A stretch of 64,000 nt of DNA from Sphingorhabdus contaminans (lineage in GTDB: Bacteria; Pseudomonadota; Alphaproteobacteria; Sphingomonadales; Sphingomonadaceae). The stretch covers positions 434,001 to 498,000 of the forward strand of contig NZ_VKKU01000002.1 of NCBI RefSeq assembly GCF_007280415.1, in the 5' to 3' direction. This document shows, piece after piece, positions 1 to 8,016 of the stretch. Under the pieces are notes generated by a model. That model was not told the DNA's origin and searched no databases. It saw only the letters and a program-made list of their open reading frames with translations. Both the position numbers and the translations under genes were made by a program. Every line of letters begins with the position of its first letter. Position 1 is the first letter of the stretch.

Positions 1-2175
1 CGGCGTTGAATTGTTGTACCTGTTGGGCACTGCATAGCGAGTCTTGTAGTCATCATGTCGAGCTGATACTTGCAATTCAACCTCCCGCATAAGCGGAATA
101 TCATTATCTTCACCGAGAATCGGGAACATAAGTTCCCCGTAAGCGCTTAGGACTCTTTGCGATCTTTCCGGTACAATTTCGGTCGTGATGGTTCCTGTGA
201 AATCATTAGGCGTCGAATCCTTAAATTTCTTCGCTGCCTCCTCCCTTCGCTCGAGTAAAAGTGTGGCTGTGCCGCGCCCCCCTGGCAAAGAGATCGTCTT
301 CCCAGATGACTTCAGCGAGAATAGCTCTTGGGTAGTGCGCGACGGACCAAACTGAGCGATGGCGACGTCTGGAAGATAGGAATCGTAGTTCAGTGGGAAA
401 TTTTCCACGTCAGCGATCGGATTAAGCCGCCCATCCCGAAGGGCGGCGATTAGTCCTGATTGGGCTGTGAGAATAGGATACTTTGGGAAGCGGGTGTCGC
501 GTTTAGTATCGCTCCAATGATATTCCCCTATCGCGCTCCATGACGAACCCAGCTTCGCAATGACGCCTGCTGACGCTTGGCGTGAAGTAATCGTAGTTTT
601 CGAATCGCCCGCGAGGCCAAACACAGGTATGGCTACAATGACCGCTTGCTGGAAGGGGTTCGTAGCGGCCGCAGCCGGCAAGGTTATGTTAGCGACGCCG
701 GTGCCAAACGAACTTCTTGAATTATTGGATTGTAGGCCAACATCGGCAAATAGATCGAGGCCAGACTTCAATTCATGACGAATATTCAAGTTTGCCGACC
801 ATACCTCAAACCCTCCAGCAAGCGTGCCTTGGCGACCAGCGATGTTATTAGGGATATCGAGGTTAAAGGATCCAGCATTACTTACCAGGGAAGCCGCAGT
901 CGCAGCGTTTCCGCGAGAGAAACCCCCATAACCTTCACTGACGTGCGTGAAAGGTGCATTGAGCGATGCGCCGCCAAGGTCGATATCGAGCACCAAATTG
1001 GGAAGGATCGCGCATTGATTGAATGAACCTCCCGCAGCTCGGCAAGCTGCGTCCGAGCCGATGGGAAGGGCGATGATATTGGGAGTAGCTCCAAGCGGAA
1101 CACCCAGTATCGTTTCCCCGCCGTATCCTAGATTTTTGATCCATAAATTCCGGCCGCGTCGCCATAATTCGTTTTCGTCGACATGTAACGGCTCGGCTTT
1201 TGCATACGAGCCGCTTGCCGAAATTCGCGTTCGATTGTCATTAAAGCCGAAGCCACCATTCGCCTCAATCCTGACGCTTTCGCCACCTCCTCGAAATGCG
1301 CCTTCGCCGCTCACGCGAACGTCTAGCGCCTCATAATTTCGTTTTCGGATGACGTTGATGACACCCCCCACCGCACCTCCGCCATAGATACCCCCTGCCG
1401 TGCTTGGCAGCACTTCTATACGCTCGATCGATGATAGCGGGATCCCATTTAAGTCCCCTTGCGTGAAGACACTTTCGATCCGTGCAGTTTGCTGACGGGG
1501 CACGCGTCTACCGTCGACAAGGATTAAGGTTTGCGCAGTGCCCAACCCACGGAGGTTTACCGAACTAATATTGTTTCGGTCCAATCCAATGTCCGATTCG
1601 GAATTTTGACTCGCTGACGTGGCCGCAGTATTCATCGGCAGGCGTCGCCGGAGAAATTCGTCCAAGTTCGTAGCTTGGCTATTTTCAATCTCCTCAGATG
1701 AAAAAACTACGTAAGGCTGCGCATCATCTTCCGTGCGTCGAATATCTACGTTCTGCGATTTCGACCCCACCACCAAGATTTCTGAAATGCCGCTACTCTG
1801 AGCTTCATCCGCCTCAGCGGTTACCGCGACGGGTTCGGGGTCGTTTCCCTCCGCGCTCGGGCCGATTTGCCCAGCCAACGTAAAGGTGCGACCATCGCCC
1901 GAAGTGACCCGAATGCCGGTCCCTGAAAGAAGTTTGCCCAGGGCCTGGCGCACCGTCATTTTGCCGCGCACCGCTTTGGTGCGCTTACCCTTGACCACAC
2001 TCTCGCTCACAAGGATCTGAACATCTGCTTGGCGCGCCAATTCCGGAATGGAGGTCACAGCCGTTTGCGCTGGAACATCGAAATTGCGCTCCTGCGCCAC
2101 GGCCACGCTTGGTACAGCGATAGCCGAAATGGCGACAGTGGATGCCAAGGCAGTGCGTAAGTTCATGGTCCTCAT
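1..2175 (-). CDS. TonB-dependent receptor with STN signalling domain (3' end cut by window edge)
   Basis: Outer-membrane active-transport receptor of the FecA type. The minus frame stays open to base 1, so about 725 residues are visible and the last barrel strands and stop lie outside. It begins MRTMNLRTALAST with a signal peptide ending near AVAQE. An STN (secretin/TonB short N-terminal) domain follows at about residues 30-100, then a plug with LILVDGRRVP and GGGAVGGVINVI. Start is 2175, or the second ATG at 2166; both lie after purine-rich AGGA stretches. The STN domain and the upstream sigma/anti-sigma genes suggest it both imports a ligand and signals through FecR. The ligand cannot be told from sequence. 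Confidence 0.9.
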   Translation of the reverse strand, partial: MRTMNLRTALASTVAISAIAVPSVAVAQERNFDVPAQTAVTSIPELARQADVQILVSESVVKGKRTKAVRGKMTVRQALGKLLSGTGIRVTSGDGRTFTLAGQIGPSAEGNDPEPVAVTAEADEAQSSGISEILVVGSKSQNVDIRRTEDDAQPYVVFSSEEIENSQATNLDEFLRRRLPMNTAATSASQNSESDIGLDRNNISSVNLRGLGTAQTLILVDGRRVPRQQTARIESVFTQGDLNGIPLSSIERIEVLPSTAGGIYGGGAVGGVINVIRKRNYEALDVRVSGEGAFRGGGESVRIEANGGFGFNDNRTRISASGSYAKAEPLHVDENELWRRGRNLWIKNLGYGGETILGVPLGATPNIIALPIGSDAACRAAGGSFNQCAILPNLVLDIDLGGASLNAPFTHVSEGYGGFSRGNAATAASLVSNAGSFNLDIPNNIAGRQGTLAGGFEVWSANLNIRHELKSGLDLFADVGLQSNNSRSSFGTGVANITLPAAAATNPFQQAVIVAIPVFGLAGDSKTTITSRQASAGVIAKLGSSWSAIGEYHWSDTKRDTRFPKYPILTAQSGLIAALRDGRLNPIADVENFPLNYDSYLPDVAIAQFGPSRTTQELFSLKSSGKTISLPGGRGTATLLLERREEAAKKFKDSTPNDFTGTITTEIVPERSQRVLSAYGELMFPILGEDNDIPLMREVELQVSARHDDYKTRYAVPNRYNNSTP

Positions 2176-2489
2176 ATCCTATCCCCCCTCAGAGATTTTT
2201 CATTTTCTGTTAGGGACGACGCACGGCAAAATCTTATCCGTAAAATGCTCGCAAAAAAAATTTCATCAAAGCGAAATTTCATTAATTGCCGTTATCAAGC
2301 TCATGTACTGGACACATCAAGTCTACGAATAGTTCATCTGAAACGATATGCGACACCGCAAAGACGCGTCATAAATCAGACATAGGCGCAAAATCCGGTG
2401 CATGTCCTCTCAACCGAAATCATCTTATGGCAGACACGAGGCGGCGAATGGCCTCCCTTCGACGAACAGCGAACTTAGGTGCACCGGAC
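2176..2489. other. Gap between fecR-like gene and receptor gene
   Basis: 314 bases without a convincing gene. The stretch has A/T runs around 2245-2285. As the space upstream of the receptor it is the expected place for the promoter read by the neighbouring ECF sigma factor, but I could not pick out clear -35/-10 elements. Confidence 0.4.
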
Positions 2490-3587
2490 TTAACGCCGGT
2501 AGAGCCTAATCTCACCACCTACAAACTGAACATCCGCATCTAATGTCGTCGATGCGGCCCGCGCAAAAGCATCCGGTTCGTCAGTGCGAAAGCGCCCCAC
2601 GAGCTTTTCAGAAGCAAGAGCCGGATCATCAATACGGATTTGCACCCGGTTATACCGATTGAACTCTTGCGCTGCTTCGCCGAGTGTATCGCCATCAAAG
2701 GCCAGTTCGCCTTGCCGCCAGGCGAGACTCCGATTGATCGCCGGAGGATCTTCACTAATTTTGGTTTGGGGCAAGACCGCCGCCACAAAAGCGCGCGAGC
2801 CTGCATCAACATAGTCGACATTGTCTTCATCGCCCACACGCCACACGGCGACACGGCCTTCGGTTACTTGAACCGTCACACCTTCGTCGGTCTTCCGCAC
2901 CGAAAAAGCTGTCCCCACCGCACGTGCGCGCACATCGCCAGCCTCAACCACGAAGGGGCGGTCCGGGTTTTTGGCAACGCGGAACCACGCTTCGCCCTTG
3001 GCGAGCGCTACTTTGCGCTCCTTGGGCTTATATTCGACAATAATCTGGCTTTGTGTGTTCACCGAAGCCAGAGAGCCATCAACCAGCGGTACCCGCCTGA
3101 TTTCGCCGATACGGGTCGCTATCACTTCGCCGCCCGTATTATCTCTCTTTGTTCCCGGCCCCAAGACTGCGCTGCCCGTTACACCGGCCACAAGCGAAGC
3201 CGCTAGTGCACCGCCACCCCACCGGAATGCGGCACGCCGGCTGATCGAGGGCCGGACGACTTCGGAAACTTGCATTTGATCATACCGTCGATACTCATCA
3301 TCGAACTGATCGTCATCCCATTCCTGCCATGAGCTATCACCGCCCGAAAACGCGTCATCCTTCGCGCCGCTTGCGGCACGGCCTAATATGCTGGCACGGT
3401 CGAGCATGGCCCAAGCGGACGCCGCTCGGAAATAAGCTCCCCTTCGGCGAACATCATCCCCAAGCCACGCTTCAAGGGCGTGCCCTACATCGGCGCGCGC
3501 AACCGGATCATCGCCCGCGCGGTCAAGCCGGGCGACCCAACGCGCCGCCTTGATCTCAATCGCTTCTGCTGTTTCGGTCTTTTCCAT
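2490..3587 (-). CDS. FecR-family anti-sigma factor / signal relay
   Basis: Inner-membrane protein that relays receptor occupancy to the FecI-type sigma factor. It has about 365 residues starting at MEKTETAEA (ATG 3587). The N-terminal cytoplasmic FecR_N part (about 1-100) has the usual AARWVARLDR helix. A transmembrane stretch of small and aliphatic residues lies near 125-145 (GGGALAASLVAGV). A periplasmic FecR domain follows (VPLVDGSLASVNTQSQI, then GTAFSVR), with a C-terminal STN-like region. A longer reading frame to 3638 exists, but the chosen start gives the usual family N-terminus and a 32-base overlap with the sigma gene, so the two are probably translationally coupled. Confidence 0.9.
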   Translation of the reverse strand: MEKTETAEAIEIKAARWVARLDRAGDDPVARADVGHALEAWLGDDVRRRGAYFRAASAWAMLDRASILGRAASGAKDDAFSGGDSSWQEWDDDQFDDEYRRYDQMQVSEVVRPSISRRAAFRWGGGALAASLVAGVTGSAVLGPGTKRDNTGGEVIATRIGEIRRVPLVDGSLASVNTQSQIIVEYKPKERKVALAKGEAWFRVAKNPDRPFVVEAGDVRARAVGTAFSVRKTDEGVTVQVTEGRVAVWRVGDEDNVDYVDAGSRAFVAAVLPQTKISEDPPAINRSLAWRQGELAFDGDTLGEAAQEFNRYNRVQIRIDDPALASEKLVGRFRTDEPDAFARAASTTLDADVQFVGGEIRLYRR

Positions 3588-4143
3588 GTCGTTCCAATTC
3601 AATGCCGGAGCCTTCCCCGGCAGGTTCACTTTCGGCAAGAGCCCGCAAGATTAGCCGCAGGCCCTTTGCTACATCATTTTCCACCGCATGCTCAGCGATG
3701 CCGAGACGCTCGGCCACCTGCCGCTGCGGCATATCTTCAATTTTACGCAAACGGACGACTTCCCGGCAACGTTCAGGCAGGGCCTCTATGAGGCTCATGA
3801 CCCGCGCCAGTTCACGCCGCCCACCAACGATCCGTTCAGGTGAGGGCTCATCGGATGCGTTGCAGTATATATCCAGATCCGCCACCGCCTCGATACTGAC
3901 TATACGGCTTCGGCGTACACGCTCGATGACAAGCGACCGGGCGGTGGTAAAAAAATAGGCTCGGCCGCTTCGTATGTGATCAACGTCATCAAGTGCGGAT
4001 ATCCGGCAATATGACTCCTGTATCACGTCTTCCAGATCAGCGGGCCCTAGGCTACGACGGAGCCACGCGCGCACGGCTCCTTCATGGGGCAGAATTTCTG
4101 CTCCAACCCACGCCATAATTTTGTGGCGATTGGGTCTTTCCAC
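3556..4143 (-). CDS. ECF-family RNA polymerase sigma factor (FecI-like)
   Basis: Extracytoplasmic-function sigma factor of about 195 residues. Region 2 has the LEDVIQESYCRI signature and region 4 has an HTH (MPQRQVAERLGIAEHAVENDVAKG). I chose GTG 4143 because AAGGAGAGG lies 9 bases upstream; the ATG at 4116 has no ribosome site. It overlaps the fecR-like gene, and the STN receptor lies downstream, giving the classical sigma/anti-sigma/receptor order. It probably activates the receptor gene. Confidence 0.9.
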   Translation of the reverse strand: MERPNRHKIMAWVGAEILPHEGAVRAWLRRSLGPADLEDVIQESYCRISALDDVDHIRSGRAYFFTTARSLVIERVRRSRIVSIEAVADLDIYCNASDEPSPERIVGGRRELARVMSLIEALPERCREVVRLRKIEDMPQRQVAERLGIAEHAVENDVAKGLRLILRALAESEPAGEGSGIELERHGKDRNSRSD

Positions 4144-4398
4144 CTCGATCCGCCTCTCCTTCCTACTGAAGTCGACGAATAAGCGCCGGGTTTCCGTAGA
4201 ATGCGTGCAAATTTTTTTACCCGCCATTCGGCAAGGTGGCAACATGTGCTTAAAGGTCAGAGCGCTTTGCGTATGATTATGGCGACGAAGGACAAACGAT
4301 TTCACCTCACGAATGAGGAATGTGGTCCCGTCATATATTTTGGATGGCGACCGCAACGCCTGAAATGGGCGATTTTCGGCGCCCAAATTTGGTGGTGG

Positions 4399-4962
4399 CT
4401 AGCTTGGCGAGTTGGCATCCTCTCCAGTTGCAGCTTCATTTGCAGTCGCTTCGTTTTTCTTGGGCTTGATCTGTGCCTCAAATTCGGCAGCGGTTGCAGC
4501 TATGCGCGGTCCCTTCGGGCCTTTCGACAATGCAGAAACAGGAAGCGTAGCGTTCTGCTCACCAACTTTAATATAGACGGTTTTGCCTGCGACATTGTCT
4601 ACCGTGGCAACGACCTGACCTGTGCGGTCATGGATGAAAGCACCCGGAACCAGCAGGGCGAGCAACTCGCCATCGCCTTTGGACTGGACGTCTGCAGCGC
4701 GGCTTTCGAGTTCACTCTTGCTCATCATCACTGTGACTTTGCCCGACCGCGTGACAAAGGACGTTCTACCCAAGGTGACTTTGGTGGTGCCTGTATGAAT
4801 AACGGCAGCGTCTCCAACCAATTTGCGAACAACGCCCAGTTGAGCACCTTCACTGTCGAAAATGACATCGCCTTCGCGCAATTCTGGAGGTTGCGCATAG
4901 AGCGGAACGGCGATCGCAAATTTCACTGTGGCCAACGCGATTCTGAAGTTTCTCATTGCCAT
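4399..4962 (-). CDS. Secreted protein with duplicated barrel-like unit
   Basis: 187 residues starting at MAMRNFRIALATVKFAIAVP. A signal peptide ends at LYAQ. The start at 4962 is preceded by GAGAGGAG at a good distance. Two similar units follow: GDVIFDSEGAQLGVVRKLVG with its TLGRTSFV end, and GAFIHDRTGQVVATVDNVAG with its TLPVSAL end. Each looks like a small beta-barrel of PRC/KOW type, so the protein may be an internal duplication. The C-terminus is a charged Lys/Glu/Ala tail. I do not recognise the family; the function is unknown, probably periplasmic. Confidence 0.65.
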   Translation of the reverse strand: MAMRNFRIALATVKFAIAVPLYAQPPELREGDVIFDSEGAQLGVVRKLVGDAAVIHTGTTKVTLGRTSFVTRSGKVTVMMSKSELESRAADVQSKGDGELLALLVPGAFIHDRTGQVVATVDNVAGKTVYIKVGEQNATLPVSALSKGPKGPRIAATAAEFEAQIKPKKNEATANEAATGEDANSPS

Positions 4963-5119
4963 GTTACTACTCCTCTCTTGGATGGCAGATTCCATTTTCT
5001 GCTCTGCCACGCGAACTGTCAATTGCAACTCTGCCCCCTTCAACTTGGAGCGCGTGCGTGAAGGAAACCGATCCCGTTTCCCGGTCTTTCGAATGCTTGG
5101 TGTCCAGACGATGCGGTGT

Positions 5120-5704
5120 TTAGCAAATGCTTTCACAAGGCACTCCGTCATGATCGCGGTCCAGACGCGACAAGCCGCATTGGTTGAGATAAAAATTGGC
5201 TTCGCCGCAGCTCGCCATTTCGCCGCAGGTTCGTTTTGTACCGCAAGAGCATGCGGGTGAAGGCAGAGCGCGAAGCGGACCTCCTGTGGGGCGGCGTTCC
5301 GGTACACTGCCAAAAAGGGCCTGCGGGCGCGTTACCTGTGGCGGCAGGTGATCACGCACCAGGCTTTGCTTGACCCAGCATTTTTCGAAAGGCGCCCGAT
5401 CAAGCGCTATCCACGATGCGCTCGTTACCCGCGCACGGACCTGATCTCCGTAGCGGAGCTGCGCAACGACAGGACTATCGGGGTTGGGGGCGCTGCGACA
5501 ATTGAGCGTCTCGACAGCGACGAAACGAGCTCTTGACGGCATCGCTTCACTTAACGATCCGGCCTCTGCACCGACATCGGTATCGATCGACGCATCCGCG
5601 CTGTCGCCTTTATCCGCCCCGGAACCGCATCGACCAATAAGATAGAACAGTGCAAGAGCAGTCAGGACACAACCTAAATTTGCTTGTCCAGACTTTGCCA
5701 CCAT
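5120..5704 (-). CDS. Membrane-anchored SH3-like / excalibur-domain protein
   Basis: 194 residues from MVAKSGQANLG (ATG 5704, preceded by AGGGAGGACCA). A hydrophobic N-terminal segment (VLTALALFYLIG) is a signal or membrane anchor. An SH3-like part follows (LNCRSAPNPDSPVVAQLRYGDQVRARV, about 70-120). The C-terminus is a cysteine-rich excalibur-type motif ending DRDHDGVPCESIC, which in this family binds calcium. Such proteins are usually envelope-associated. There is no obvious operon partner. Confidence 0.75.
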   Translation of the reverse strand: MVAKSGQANLGCVLTALALFYLIGRCGSGADKGDSADASIDTDVGAEAGSLSEAMPSRARFVAVETLNCRSAPNPDSPVVAQLRYGDQVRARVTSASWIALDRAPFEKCWVKQSLVRDHLPPQVTRPQALFGSVPERRPTGGPLRALPSPACSCGTKRTCGEMASCGEANFYLNQCGLSRLDRDHDGVPCESIC

Positions 5705-5876
5705 TGGTCCTCCCTTGTTAGTTAGATGCATTAGCGCATCAAATCCGTATTGAGCGATGCTCACGATCATCTGAGCCAGTCCCTCAGGCGAGCGGCAAAT
5801 ACCGTTCTATTCAAGGTTCAGAATGTTGAGTGTTTTTCAAGCTAGAGGAAAGGCGCTGGTAAAGGCCATCAACGCC

Positions 5877-5909
5877 CAAAAAAGGCTGGCATGTCACCAT
5901 GCCAGCCTT
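5877..5909 (-). terminator. Rho-independent terminator of the PilZ operon
   Basis: On the minus strand the 12-base arms AAGGCTGGCATG and CATGCCAGCCTT pair perfectly around a 4-base loop and are followed by a T run. It lies about 150 bases downstream of the PilZ gene stop. Confidence 0.9.
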
Positions 5910-6054
5910 GAAAGGAGAGGTAGCCGCACCGGACAAGGCGCGGGGTGTTGCAGGAGATGTCCGATGTTGCATGAAGTTAGATGCACATCGCAGATTCTTC
6001 CGCAGCAATTTTACCAATATATCTGTGAAAGAAACCCAGTTTTATAAAAGACTT

Positions 6055-6831
6055 TCAATCATCCGGTGCTTTGGACGAATTGTTTCCATCGCCGTTCAAC
6101 CAACCCGCCAGTTCTTCAGGAGACAAGGTGCGGTGAAACTCAATCCCAATAAGCTGATCGACCTGCCATTTGACGCTGGCGCTTACAGGTCTCAGCGCCC
6201 CCAGTGAAATCTGGACGCGGCTGTCGATCGCCAGATTTTGACGGAAGCAAATTTTGGCGCCACGTTGCGAAATGTCGCATAACTCCATATCCGCCATATA
6301 GCCGCCAATGCGAATGACGGCTTTGCGGCTAACCGCAAGCCGGGGAGGGCGTACACGCAAACCTGCTTCATCGGTCCGCGGCTTGGCAAGCAAATGATCA
6401 ATCGTCATCCAGCTGGCAAATTTGACACCGATGGTATTCCCGTCTTTCCATACCACCTCGCCCTGGACCCTGTCGCCGTCGAGCAAGGAAACCGCGATGA
6501 GTTCGCCTACCGAAAAATTCTGGTGGGCATCAATCATCATCCCGCCTTCGGAGATATTGCGTACCACTCCCAGCCCTTCCACTTGGTGTACACGGCTCGA
6601 CAGGCGGGCTGCACGCATCACGGTTAGGTATCGCTCCTGTCCGCGGCGGTCCGAAGTCAATCCGCTTTCAGAAGCGGCGGATCCGCCCTCAGGCATCGCA
6701 GCATAGCTATGCGGCACAGGCGGGGCATTCTCGTCGTCATGGCATGCCCAAGGCACAGCAATCCGGTCCCGATCAGGCCCTTGTTCATGCGACAAGTCAT
6801 TCGGCTTTTCAAAATGGGGAGGCATAGTCAT
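6055..6831 (-). CDS. Tandem PilZ-domain protein
   Basis: 258 residues with two PilZ folds. The first (about 65-150) has DRRGQERY, VRNISEGGMMID and GEVVWKDGNTIGVKF. The second (about 155-245) has RKAVIRIGGYMADMELCDISQRGAKI. PilZ domains are c-di-GMP receptors; the first keeps an RxxxR-like stretch, but binding is not certain. The start at 6831 (GAAGGTGAA before ATG) overlaps the upstream stop as ATGA. It is the last gene of a three-gene leftward operon that ends at the hairpin at 5882-5909. Confidence 0.85.
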   Translation of the reverse strand: MTMPPHFEKPNDLSHEQGPDRDRIAVPWACHDDENAPPVPHSYAAMPEGGSAASESGLTSDRRGQERYLTVMRAARLSSRVHQVEGLGVVRNISEGGMMIDAHQNFSVGELIAVSLLDGDRVQGEVVWKDGNTIGVKFASWMTIDHLLAKPRTDEAGLRVRPPRLAVSRKAVIRIGGYMADMELCDISQRGAKICFRQNLAIDSRVQISLGALRPVSASVKWQVDQLIGIEFHRTLSPEELAGWLNGDGNNSSKAPDD

Positions 6832-7439
6832 TTCACCTTCATTCGATAGCGGAGGACAAAAGAGGAAGGCTGGAGAAATGCAGGAGCCATGCTGCCGTTT
6901 GGCCGAATGCGAATATGTGTGATAGCTGCGTCACACCCGTCGCTATTGGGCTGAGGTTGATAAGTAAAAGTCGCACCGCCGTCGGACGAAAATTCGAGGC
7001 AGTCGGTACCATCGGCATAGCCACCGAAGGGACATTGCAATTGGCTCGCGCGCGGACCTTCTGAAAAACTAACGGGTCCAGATCCCGGCACTCCAAGATC
7101 GCCCACGTAGAGGCTCATATGCGCAGGGATGGGATTGGTGATCGTCAGACTGTTTGCGGTCAACCAGAGCAAACCTGCATTTTCGACGCGGGTTTGATAT
7201 TCAACAAGTGCTGCAGGAACAGCTTTGGCATTCGCAATACTATATCCATCTGCGACCGTTTGGCTCGAAACATGAACAGAAACGTTCGAAAGAAGCTGCG
7301 CTTCGGCCGCTGCTCCTGGCAAAAGCAGGCTGCCCAGTAAAGTACCAAGCCGCCGCAGTCCAAGGGACCGAGTGGAACGCGATATCTGGTGACTGCCGTA
7401 CGGGTCGGAGTGCATCGCCAGATCATCGATCGATCGCAT
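6828..7439 (-). CDS. Secreted DUF11-like repeat protein
   Basis: 203 residues. A signal-like hydrophobic stretch (RRLGTLLGSLLLPGAAAEAQ) comes first. One beta-sandwich unit follows, resembling the DUF11 conserved-repeat domain (VEYQTRVENAGLLWLTANSLTI, PIPAHMSLYVGD). The ATG at 7439 shares bases with the upstream stop (TAATG), which implies coupling; a longer reading to 7460 is possible. It is probably an exported surface or adhesion-type protein, with no more specific role visible. Confidence 0.65.
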   Translation of the reverse strand: MRSIDDLAMHSDPYGSHQISRSTRSLGLRRLGTLLGSLLLPGAAAEAQLLSNVSVHVSSQTVADGYSIANAKAVPAALVEYQTRVENAGLLWLTANSLTITNPIPAHMSLYVGDLGVPGSGPVSFSEGPRASQLQCPFGGYADGTDCLEFSSDGGATFTYQPQPNSDGCDAAITHIRIRPNGSMAPAFLQPSSFVLRYRMKVK

Positions 7440-7810
7440 TAGGGCAGGTCCACGATCCATAGCTCACCAGAAGGTGAGCCATTTGGAGCGCCAATAGAAC
7501 GACGTTCCGACTTTTCGGGGACTTCCCTGACCTGCCGGCGGCGCGGAGTGATGTTTAGTGCGCCAATTTCTCGTAAATGGCGGAGCTCATCCGCGCGCGA
7601 GGTAAAAACGGCCGCCCGCAAAATAGTCACTTGAGCGTCGCCATTCTGTTTAGCAGGCGGCCGCGAATTTGATTTTCCAGAGACAAAAAAAGTCTGCGCC
7701 GGCAGATCTGGGAGTAGGCCATATGCCGGCGCAGACAGGACAGCCACCACACCCGGGATGGGGGTGGTCAGGACCAGAAATGACCATGGGTGAAATTGGC
7801 TGGCTTCCAT
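7439..7810 (-). CDS. Small exported protein of unknown function
   Basis: About 123 residues starting MEASQFHPWSFLVL. A hydrophobic stretch may be a signal peptide or anchor (VLTTPIPGVVAVLSAPAYG). The C-terminal half is basic and proline-rich and ends WIVDLP. A TTG start at 7918 would add 36 residues; neither start has a clear ribosome site. It is first in the operon with the DUF11-like and PilZ genes. I do not recognise the family. Confidence 0.5.
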   Translation of the reverse strand: MEASQFHPWSFLVLTTPIPGVVAVLSAPAYGLLPDLPAQTFFVSGKSNSRPPAKQNGDAQVTILRAAVFTSRADELRHLREIGALNITPRRRQVREVPEKSERRSIGAPNGSPSGELWIVDLP

Positions 7811-7926
7811 GAGAGCAAGAATAGCCCGATTGCTGTGGCAAGGCAGTTTGACACCGTTGCACCTTGTCCTGGTTAAAATTTGCAACGTGCGCGCAAGGGT
7901 TTGCGCCGTTTCGCTCAATATGAGGC

Positions 7927-7958
7927 GTAACAGAGTTAACGCGCGTTAACTCTGTTAC
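7927..7958. promoter_or_regulatory. 32-base perfect palindrome
   Basis: GTAACAGAGTTAACGC is followed directly by its exact reverse complement. A further CTGTTAC half-site lies 22 bases on, at 7974-7980. It sits between the stop of the winged-helix/TPR regulator (8017) and the next leftward operon. It has no T run on either strand, so an operator is more likely than a terminator. Confidence 0.7.
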
Positions 7959-8016
7959 AGACGAACCAAGAAGCTGTTACGGCTGAATAGAAATGGGAAT
8001 ACGAGATGCACCGAAC

